From Victivallales bacterium (GTDB lineage: Bacteria > Verrucomicrobiota > Lentisphaeria > Oligosphaerales > Lenti-02): 13,573 nucleotides of DNA. The translations under genes and the position numbers were made by a program. Below are positions 7,243-13,573 of the stretch, piece after piece (the first letter of the stretch is position 1; every line of letters begins with the position of its first letter). The notes beneath the pieces are model-generated. The model worked only from the letters and a program-made list of their open reading frames with translations. It did no database searches and was not told the DNA's origin. Where the stretch lies: NCBI GenBank assembly GCA_018648945.1, contig JABGQJ010000145.1, positions 1 to 13,573 on the forward strand. Reading direction: 5' to 3'.

Positions 7243-8064
7243 GTGCACTTCCGGCGAACATTCACCCTCCTGGTCCTTCTCTTGGGCTTCCCCTGCCTGC
7301 ATGCCCGGGAGTTTGCGGTGCGGCGGATTGGTGAGAGGAAGGCCAACGCGTGGGGAACGGACGAGTTCCAGATCACGGTCAGTCCACTGGGGACCATTCG
7401 GCACATCCGGGTCGGGGACACGGAACTGGTCTGGCAAGGTGCGGCACTGTACACCTTCCCCTATCCCATCGACGGTGGCAAGGCGATCCGGACCGTGCAG
7501 GGGGAGGGCTATGGCAAGCGCGGGCTCTCCGTCGAAGCACCGGAAGTCTCCGAGCGGGACGTCGATGGCACGCACATCTGGGAACTCACCCACCTGGTCG
7601 CCACGAAGGCGGTCCTGGACGGGCGTCCGTTGTGCCGGGTCCGGCAGACGCTGTCTGTCACCCCAACGGGCGAGATCGAGGTCGTCTATGACTGCGAGTG
7701 GCTCGAAACGGTGCGTTGGTCCAGCTTCATGGTCCTGATCATAATCGACAAGAAGGCGTGTTCAGGGAAGCCATTCCTGGCGCTGGAAGCAGAGGGAACA
7801 ACCCACACCGGCCTCCTTGACAAGTCCAGTCCCGGCCAAGGCGGCCAGCGCATCAGGAACGTGGTCTTTGAGCAGTTGTCACTCCGTCCCGTGCCCGGAC
7901 CGGTCCACGTCATGTGGCCCGAGCCGGCGACCTCCAGCCTGTATTGGTCTGGTGGCCTCGAGCTGCGGACCGGGCCGCCAGGCCTGTCGCGCAATCGTCC
8001 CATCCCGAAGGGACATCGAGCGCGACTGAAGTACCGTTTCCTACTGCCCGTTTCCCAGGAGTAG
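7243..8064 (+). CDS. Exported protein of unknown function, predicted beta-sandwich
   Basis: The product is 273 residues from a GTG start with GGAG 7 nt upstream. A clear signal peptide occupies residues 1-21: HFRR, then a hydrophobic run TLLVLLLGF, with cleavage after CLHA. The cysteine at 18 is not in a proper lipobox. The mature part is rich in alternating beta-strand patterns (FQITVSPLGTIRHIRVGDTEL, then VRQTLSVTPTGEIEVVYDCEW) and resembles the mutarotase-like super-sandwich domains that bind or accompany carbohydrate-active enzymes; this is inference from pattern only. I recognise no catalytic motif. The gene overlaps functionally with its neighbour: only 4 nt separate its stop from the ATG of the 1634-residue GH42-like protein, and that gene's AGGAG lies inside its last codons. 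The two are very likely co-translated and act in the same extracytoplasmic compartment. Confidence 0.8.
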   Translation: MHFRRTFTLLVLLLGFPCLHAREFAVRRIGERKANAWGTDEFQITVSPLGTIRHIRVGDTELVWQGAALYTFPYPIDGGKAIRTVQGEGYGKRGLSVEAPEVSERDVDGTHIWELTHLVATKAVLDGRPLCRVRQTLSVTPTGEIEVVYDCEWLETVRWSSFMVLIIIDKKACSGKPFLALEAEGTTHTGLLDKSSPGQGGQRIRNVVFEQLSLRPVPGPVHVMWPEPATSSLYWSGGLELRTGPPGLSRNRPIPKGHRARLKYRFLLPVSQE

Positions 8065-8068
8065 AATC

Positions 8069-11000
8069 ATGGCACTCAGCTTCCGACACGTACCTTTCTG
8101 CCTTGCTCTTGTCGGTGTCCTCTCCCTTCCCGCAGCCACCTGGGGTGCCACGACAGCAACCGTCACCGGCAGCAAGGAAGCGCCGCGCATCATCCTGGAG
8201 AACTCTTTCACTAAGCTGACCATCGAGCCGGCCCGGGGAGGTCACTGCACAGGATTCCTCTACAAGCCGACGGGCAAACTGCTCCTGCGGCCAGAAGTCG
8301 GCAAGCTCCAAGGCGTGCGGGTCTGGAACTACACCGACGGCGACCTTTATATGCAATGGCAGAAGCGGGCGTGGGAATACGAGATCGATCGCCGCAAGGA
8401 CGGCGTCACCGTGGTGCTGCGCGCGGCAGGCGAGATCAACTTCACGCGCTCCACCACCTTCGAGAAGCGCCTGACCCTACGCAACAACGAAGCCATGGTC
8501 CGGGTCACCACCACCTTCCACGTCGGCGAGGAGCTCATGGAGGGATTCCCCATCGGTCTGTGGTTCGCCAACCAAGCGGGCGTGGTCGGCGAGGAAACGC
8601 AGTACTCCTTCCCGCTGGACACCGGCATCATGACTCTCGACCTGTCGACCGCAGCGGGACAGGAGTGGTTCTATCAACCCGTGCGCGGTTGGATCACAGC
8701 TCTCGGGAAGAGTGGCACCGGACTCAGCCTGAATATGGAATACCAGCGCCTCATGTGCTTCTACATGTGGCCGGGCAAACAGCCGACGCTGGAGTGGGCG
8801 TTCCGGACAGCGGAAATTGGCAACGGCGAAAGCCTGTCAACCGAGCAACTGATGGTGCCGTTCGCCGGCCTCAATGCGGTACATGGCAGCGGCGCGGGGA
8901 TCGTCGCCGGCATTGATGGTCCAGAAGCTCCCTCCCTGGAGAAGGCGGCCGCCGGTCTGGCCTTCACCGCCAAGGTCGCGTCGGGCACGGCCCACGACGG
9001 TCGCCTCGAACTCTCTGTCCAGAAGCTCCCCGATGGGACCCCGCAACCCATCGTGGCACAGGACCTCAAGCTGCGCCCCGGGGCCTGCGAGAGTGTCCCC
9101 TTCGCGCTCACCCTCAAGGCTCCCGGGACCTACCTGGTGACCGGTCGGATCTCGGCTGATGGCAAGGAACTCATGGACTTTGTGCGACCGCTCAAGGTCG
9201 GGCAGACCGAAGTGCCTGTGCGGGTAGCTGCAAAGCAGGAGCGGCTGGGCAGGAAATCGCAACGCTTCGAGGACCGCGTTCCCCTCTCGGGCGGAGGCCC
9301 CAAGGACCTGGAGCTGTCGACGGCGGTGGAGTCGCCACACACCAAGTGGGCCCGGCCGCGCGCTGGTGGGAAGCTCAATGTCCTGGTCCTCACCTCCTGC
9401 CTGACTGGACGCGAGGCCATCGAGCTGGGGCAGCGGCTCGACATGAACCTGATGTGGGTGACAGCCGGGACCCAGCCCGAGCTCAGCTCCTTGTCCTGGG
9501 TGTTCGGCAAGGGCAAGAAGTTCACCTACACGACCCAGCGAATGAACGAGAACATCCAGCAGGCTCTCACCCAGCCCTGCGATGCGATCATCATCGGCGG
9601 CCTGCGTGGCGATCTCTTCACGGAGGAAACCGTCGCCCTGTTCCGGCGCAAGGTCGAAGAGGGCGTCGGCCTGGTGTACATCGCCCCGAACCGTGGTCGT
9701 GACGACATCTACGACCTGCTCCCTGTCGGGCGGGAGACGGCCCTCCGGAGCCGGTCCGGGCAGTGGCGTCGCTCCATCGACCATCCCATCACTACCGGCA
9801 TTCCGTTCGACGTCCTGCCACAGACCAGGCACACAGTCTATCCCGTGGAAGGAGAGGTGCTCGCGCACATTGGCCGGTCGCCGCTCCTCGTGGTCCAGGA
9901 GGGCCCGGGCAAGGGCCGTGTGGCCGTACTCTCCTACGAGACCAGCTGGCAGCGATCGGGCAGCCACTCGTCCGGCATCACGCCGTGGCTGGAGGGAGAC
10001 AGCTGCCGCTTCGCGTATTGGGAATACTACTTCTCGCTTTTCGCCAAAGCGCTGGTGTGGACTGCGGACAAACCGTCGCCGGTCGCCCTGGCCGACGTCA
10101 ATACGGATTCGCCCGACGCCGTCGCGTTCGCCCTGGAGAACAGCGGTCCGGCCATCGAGGCCAAGGTCGAGCTGACCGTGTCGGACGATCTCGGACGCAC
10201 CCTCAGCACAGGAACGCAGTCCCTCACGGTCGCCGAAGGGGCGGCCAGTTTCAGCGTCCCGCTCGCCGACGACCTCCCCGGCGGCACACTGCTGGTGGAT
10301 GCCATCGTGCGAGATTCCCAAGGGCAGTCCCTCACCTGGGGATCGGCCATGGTCAAGCGTCCGGAGCCGGTCCGGATCGAACAGATCCAGCTGGACAAGA
10401 TGAGTTACAACGCCGACGAGACCACGCATGTCACGGCCAGCCTGGTCCCGGCTCAGGATGCGCCGGAGCGCGTGACGCTGCGGGGAGAGCTGGTGGATCG
10501 CCTGGGGCGTCTGGTTGCGGTCGTCGAGACATCGGTCGCTCTGGTGGGGCCAACCCCGGCTTCGCTCGCCATCCCGGTGGGAACGCCGCTCGTCCCAGGC
10601 GCGAAGGTGCGTCTCACAGTACTGGACGACACCCGCGTGCTCAGCGTCGCGGAGGTGGACACCTACACCTTCCCCGAGAGCTTCACGAAGCGGCATTGGA
10701 ATGATTGGCAGAGCTGCATCTGGGGCAATCCGGGCGGTGCGTACCGTCGGGAATACCTCCTGCCCGTCTACGCCAAGGTCTACAGGGAGTATGGCGTCTC
10801 CTCCGTGCTTGCGTCCTCCAACTGGCTCAACCATCGCGAGTTCGAATGGCCGGTCCGGGAAGGCTTCAAGATCATGCCGATGAATGTCTCGTTCGGGGCG
10901 ATCAATGTCGGTCACCGAGCTCCCAAAGGGAAGATGTCCTTCAAAGAGCAGAAGGTGGAGTACCAGAAGACGAAGGACAAGCAGTACCTGGTCCGCCCGG

Positions 11001-12973
11001 TTTGCCTGAACAGCGAAGAGGATCTGGCTCCTTTGGCCAAGCGGATGCGGTCCGTCGCCGACTACGCAGGTTGGCTGAACCCCATCGGCTACAACCTCGG
11101 CGACGAGATGAGCACCACCTACTACGTGACGCCCTACGACTACGACTTCCACCCCGACTCGCTGGCCGAGTTCCGCACCTGGCTGCGGGGCCAGCACGGC
11201 TCTCTGCAAGCCCTGAACCGGGGATGGGAGACGACCTTCGCGACCTGGGACGATGTGCTGCCGATGACCGCGCACGAGATCAAGGGACGCCCCAATGCTG
11301 CCCCCTGGGCCGACCACCGGGAGTTCATGGATGTCACCTTCGCCCGCTTCTTCGAGTGGACGCGCAAGCAACTGCGCCAGAGCGATCCTGGAGCCGGGGT
11401 CGGAATGTCCGGCAGTCAGGCTGCCGAAGCGTATGGCGGCTACAACTGGTACCGCCTGTCAAACACGCTGGACTTCGTGCAGAACTACACGCACCAAAAC
11501 ACGTCGGTCATGCAGCGCTCCTTTGCGCCCGGACTACATAGAGCGCCATGGTACGGCTACTCAAGCCGCAATCCCGGGGCGCGCCAGACGCAGTGGTGGC
11601 GCCTGTTCAACGGCAACCTGGGCGGCTCGTATTGGTCGGCGACTTTTATGTTCAGGCCCGATCTCCTGCCCTCGCCCATGACCGCCGACGTGGCCCCCGT
11701 GATCAAGGAGATCCAAGGCGGCATCGCCACGCTGTTGCGCCAGAGCGAGCGCGTGGTTGATGTCGGCATCCACTACTCCCAGGCAAGTATCCGCGGAGCC
11801 TTCCTGGCCCAGTCGGCGATCTCCTTCAGCGAGAACCGCGATGGCTGGGTCAAGGCCCTCGAGGACAACGGTCTCCAGTGCGAATTCCTGGCTACGGCGC
11901 AACTGGAAGCCGGCGAACTGGCCAAGCGGAACTACGGCGCTTTCATCCTCCCCTACTCGGTCTGTCTGTCCGCCAAGGAGACAGCCGCAATCCGGGCCTA
12001 TGTGGCGGCAGGAGGTCTGGTGATCGCCGATGCCAAGACAGGCCTCATGGACGAGCGCTGCCGGATCCTGGACGAGCCCCGGTTGCAGGATCTGTTCGGC
12101 ATCGCCCGCAAGGCGCCGGACCACAAGTGCGCATCGCTACCGGGAGACCTCCGCTTCACGGCCAACGCGGCAAATGGGAACCGCGCCGGCACAGCCCTCG
12201 ATGTGGGAGTCGCCGAGCCATCCCTCACCAGTCAAGGCGGAACCGTCCTCGCCGCCATGGGCGACACCTCGGCCATGGTCTCGAAGCAAACGGGAAAAGG
12301 CCGAACGCTCTTTCTCAACACCTTTATGGACAGCTATATCCGGCGTCGGAAGCTCAAGATTGAGAAGCCGATCACTGATCTCTGCCGAAGCCTGCTCCCG
12401 ACTCGGCGGAACACGCCCGCCGTCGGCAAAGCAGTCGATGACGATGCCCAAGCACGCCTGTTCACAGTCGGGTTCCGCAATGGCCGCTCGCACTACGTCG
12501 GAGCCATCGCTCGGGTCGTCGACAAGAAAGCCCAGGAAGGCACGGAGATCGATGTCACGTTCCCGACAGCGAGCCATGTCTACGATGTGCGCAAACAGGC
12601 CTACGTCGGCCATGCGAAGACCGCTCGCTGCACCATCCTCCCCGGAGACGCCGCCCTCTACGCTCTGTTCCCCTATCGGGTGACCGGCATCGGTCTCACA
12701 GTCCCCAAGACGGCGGCACGCGGCCGCGACCTTCCCTACGAACTCAGTGTGCAGACAGACGGAGGAGCGCCGGATGGCCACGTACTCATCGTGGAGGTCC
12801 TCGGCCCCGACGGAGCGCCCCGGGACCATTACGGCAGCCAACTGGTCGCTCCCGGCGGCAAAGCCACCGCGACCATCCCCCTGGCCCTCAATGACCCCCC
12901 GGGCATCTGGACCATGCGCGCCACCGACCGCGCCACCGGCACCGTTGCTACCGCCACATTCACCGTCAACTGA
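8069..12973 (+). CDS. Very large exported GH42-like multidomain protein
   Basis: The 1634-residue protein starts with a signal peptide (about 1-26). Approximate domain order follows. 38-275 is a super-sandwich-like beta domain, and 305-378 an Ig-like segment. 434-665 is a glutamine-amidotransferase-like Rossmann domain (KLNVLVLTSC; CDAIIIGGLRGD; GVGLVYIAPN; HPITTGI; GKGRVAVLSY). 668-765 and 766-868 are Ig/macroglobulin-like sandwiches (DKMSYNADETTHVTAS). 872-1215 is a GH42-type barrel, with GYNLGDEMS (1007-1015) at the acid/base position and the GH42-typical FRTWLRGQHGSLQALNRGW (1035-1053). 1230-1440 is a GH42 trimerisation-like domain (NYGAFILPYSVCLS; YVAAGGLVIADAKTG). The protein ends in a beta domain and an Ig-like module (about 1537-1634). 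Canonical GH42 beta-galactosidases are about 650-700 residues. No acidic residue occurs between D1135 and D1198, where the nucleophile is expected, so catalytic activity is uncertain. AGGAG lies 7 nt before the ATG. No membrane anchor or sorting signal is seen at the C-terminus. Confidence 0.87.
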   Translation: MALSFRHVPFCLALVGVLSLPAATWGATTATVTGSKEAPRIILENSFTKLTIEPARGGHCTGFLYKPTGKLLLRPEVGKLQGVRVWNYTDGDLYMQWQKRAWEYEIDRRKDGVTVVLRAAGEINFTRSTTFEKRLTLRNNEAMVRVTTTFHVGEELMEGFPIGLWFANQAGVVGEETQYSFPLDTGIMTLDLSTAAGQEWFYQPVRGWITALGKSGTGLSLNMEYQRLMCFYMWPGKQPTLEWAFRTAEIGNGESLSTEQLMVPFAGLNAVHGSGAGIVAGIDGPEAPSLEKAAAGLAFTAKVASGTAHDGRLELSVQKLPDGTPQPIVAQDLKLRPGACESVPFALTLKAPGTYLVTGRISADGKELMDFVRPLKVGQTEVPVRVAAKQERLGRKSQRFEDRVPLSGGGPKDLELSTAVESPHTKWARPRAGGKLNVLVLTSCLTGREAIELGQRLDMNLMWVTAGTQPELSSLSWVFGKGKKFTYTTQRMNENIQQALTQPCDAIIIGGLRGDLFTEETVALFRRKVEEGVGLVYIAPNRGRDDIYDLLPVGRETALRSRSGQWRRSIDHPITTGIPFDVLPQTRHTVYPVEGEVLAHIGRSPLLVVQEGPGKGRVAVLSYETSWQRSGSHSSGITPWLEGDSCRFAYWEYYFSLFAKALVWTADKPSPVALADVNTDSPDAVAFALENSGPAIEAKVELTVSDDLGRTLSTGTQSLTVAEGAASFSVPLADDLPGGTLLVDAIVRDSQGQSLTWGSAMVKRPEPVRIEQIQLDKMSYNADETTHVTASLVPAQDAPERVTLRGELVDRLGRLVAVVETSVALVGPTPASLAIPVGTPLVPGAKVRLTVLDDTRVLSVAEVDTYTFPESFTKRHWNDWQSCIWGNPGGAYRREYLLPVYAKVYREYGVSSVLASSNWLNHREFEWPVREGFKIMPMNVSFGAINVGHRAPKGKMSFKEQKVEYQKTKDKQYLVRPVCLNSEEDLAPLAKRMRSVADYAGWLNPIGYNLGDEMSTTYYVTPYDYDFHPDSLAEFRTWLRGQHGSLQALNRGWETTFATWDDVLPMTAHEIKGRPNAAPWADHREFMDVTFARFFEWTRKQLRQSDPGAGVGMSGSQAAEAYGGYNWYRLSNTLDFVQNYTHQNTSVMQRSFAPGLHRAPWYGYSSRNPGARQTQWWRLFNGNLGGSYWSATFMFRPDLLPSPMTADVAPVIKEIQGGIATLLRQSERVVDVGIHYSQASIRGAFLAQSAISFSENRDGWVKALEDNGLQCEFLATAQLEAGELAKRNYGAFILPYSVCLSAKETAAIRAYVAAGGLVIADAKTGLMDERCRILDEPRLQDLFGIARKAPDHKCASLPGDLRFTANAANGNRAGTALDVGVAEPSLTSQGGTVLAAMGDTSAMVSKQTGKGRTLFLNTFMDSYIRRRKLKIEKPITDLCRSLLPTRRNTPAVGKAVDDDAQARLFTVGFRNGRSHYVGAIARVVDKKAQEGTEIDVTFPTASHVYDVRKQAYVGHAKTARCTILPGDAALYALFPYRVTGIGLTVPKTAARGRDLPYELSVQTDGGAPDGHVLIVEVLGPDGAPRDHYGSQLVAPGGKATATIPLALNDPPGIWTMRATDRATGTVATATFTVN

Positions 12974-13118
12974 ACGACACCCTCACGGCACACATCGACT
13001 GTCAGACGGCTTCAAGGTACAGGGGACGGACAGTTCAGCCCTCAGGGACCATCGCCAACTCCCCGGCCACGGAGTGGTATGCCCTGTTCGGAGCCTCGAC
13101 CGGGTCGCGCCCGTTCGC

Positions 13119-13160
13119 GCTCTGTTCTGCCCCAATGCCCCGTTGGGGTAGAGGGAGAGC
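13119..13160. terminator. Long imperfect hairpin between convergent genes, possible terminator
   Basis: Bases 13125-13135 pair with 13143-13153 in an 11-bp stem (two G-U pairs) centred on CCCCAA/TTGGGG with a 7-base loop. After a small internal loop, GCTCT (13119-13123) pairs with AGAGC (13156-13160). It lies between the stop of the GH42-like gene (12973) and the stop of the convergent acetyltransferase gene (13211), where a bidirectional terminator would sit. No run of T follows on either strand, so intrinsic termination is not assured. The rest of 12974-13210 contains no gene I can support. Confidence 0.45.
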
Positions 13161-13210
13161 CAGCCCGGGAACGAGGCATCCAGCTCGCCCCCCCCCGCCT
13201 CCTGCGCGCC

Positions 13211-13573
13211 TCACACGTGGGTGATCCCCGTGTTCTGGGCCCAGTCCGGATAGTAGTTCTGCAACTCGCAGCCCGGCAATGGCGCGCCCAAGGTCTGGGG
13301 CGGCACGCGCATGGGACACGGCAGGTCGCGCAGCTCGGCGAGGACAAAGCGGAGACCGCAGCGGCGGATGACTCGGGCCGAAGGCACGTTCCAGGGGGCG
13401 GTCGTCGCGATGACCAAGCCGTCTTGATCCAGAATCCAGCGTTCCGCCGTTTCGAACACGGCTCGCCCCAACCCCTTTGCCTTGGCTCCCGGCAGCACGT
13501 CCAGCCCGATCTCCCAGGTATCCCCACCGCGCGCCCAGGCCACGGAGTGAGCGACGACCCGGTCGTCCTCAAC
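13211..13573 (-). CDS. GNAT family N-acetyltransferase, N-terminus cut by window edge
   Basis: The last 120 residues and the stop are present; the frame is open to the right edge, so the true start lies outside the window. An internal GTG at 13543 would split a conserved strand and is not a likely start. Visible residues include HSVAWARGGDTWEIGLDVLP (9-28), forming strands beta3-beta4 of the fold. KAKGLGRAV (31-39) is the acetyl-CoA pyrophosphate-binding loop, a variant of R/QxxGxG/A. APWNVPSARVIRRCGLRFV (59-77) is the C-terminal helix-strand with the usual N-x-x-S-x-R and G-L/F residues. These fit the GNAT superfamily, which transfers an acyl group from acyl-CoA to an amine; the acceptor is unknown. 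The C-terminal 35 residues beyond the fold (LGAPLPGCELQNYYPDWAQN) may help bind substrate. It is convergent with the GH42-like gene. Confidence 0.82.
   Translation of the reverse strand, partial: VEDDRVVAHSVAWARGGDTWEIGLDVLPGAKAKGLGRAVFETAERWILDQDGLVIATTAPWNVPSARVIRRCGLRFVLAELRDLPCPMRVPPQTLGAPLPGCELQNYYPDWAQNTGITHV

Noticed and set aside
5464..8064. Open frame of 866 codons on the plus strand ending with the exported beta-sandwich protein
   Set aside because: Its first part runs antisense through gpmI, a clear gene with all catalytic motifs. Only the last 274 codons, preceded by a ribosome site and a signal peptide at GTG 7243, are real; the rest is GC-rich antisense read-through.
8837..11371. 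Open frame of 844 codons on the minus strand
   Set aside because: It is antisense to the GH42-like gene and shows no domain motif; the composition (rich in G, R, D, H, V) is typical of antisense reading of GC-rich coding DNA.

Overview
The window is GC-rich, densely packed bacterial chromosome with short intergenic gaps and recognisable Shine-Dalgarno sites. It has no tRNA or rRNA gene, insertion sequence, CRISPR array or phage signature that I can see. A very large secreted GH42-like protein, a secreted calcineurin-like phosphoesterase and a DegT-type sugar aminotransferase together suggest an environmental polysaccharide-using bacterium, for example Planctomycetota, Lentisphaerota, Armatimonadota or a related uncultured phylum. 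This taxonomic guess is inference from gene content only.

Layout. (1) 1-786, minus: exported metallophosphoesterase, cut at its C-terminus by the left edge. (2) 880-2718, minus: a two-gene unit, DegT/DnrJ/EryC1/StrS aminotransferase followed after 6 nt by an ADP-ribose-pyrophosphatase-type NUDIX hydrolase. (3) 2939-3319, plus: a small cytosolic protein of a family often labelled 'ADP-ribosylation/crystallin J1', divergent from the aminotransferase. (4) 3333-6945, minus: a three-gene unit of cofactor-independent phosphoglycerate mutase, a membrane PAS/HAMP sensor-like protein with no output domain, and a family 2 glycosyltransferase. (5) 7243-12973, plus: two exported proteins 4 nt apart, a 273-residue predicted beta-sandwich protein of unknown function and a 1634-residue multidomain GH42-like protein. 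(6) 12974-13210: non-coding gap with a long imperfect hairpin between convergent genes. (7) 13211-13573, minus: the C-terminal part of a GNAT acetyltransferase, cut by the right edge.

How the genes may work together. The GH42-like protein and its small partner look like a coupled extracytoplasmic carbohydrate-processing pair. The giant protein has a GH42-type barrel and trimerisation domain, but a 62-residue stretch where the nucleophile glutamate would be expected contains no acidic residue, and its acid/base motif reads GDE instead of NE. It also carries a second glutamine-amidotransferase-like domain upstream of the barrel, flanked by beta-sandwich modules. The gpmI-sensor-glycosyltransferase unit joins central glycolysis to a surface-glycan type enzyme through an apparently incomplete sensor. 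These two loci are the parts most worth a second look; the remaining genes belong to familiar families.
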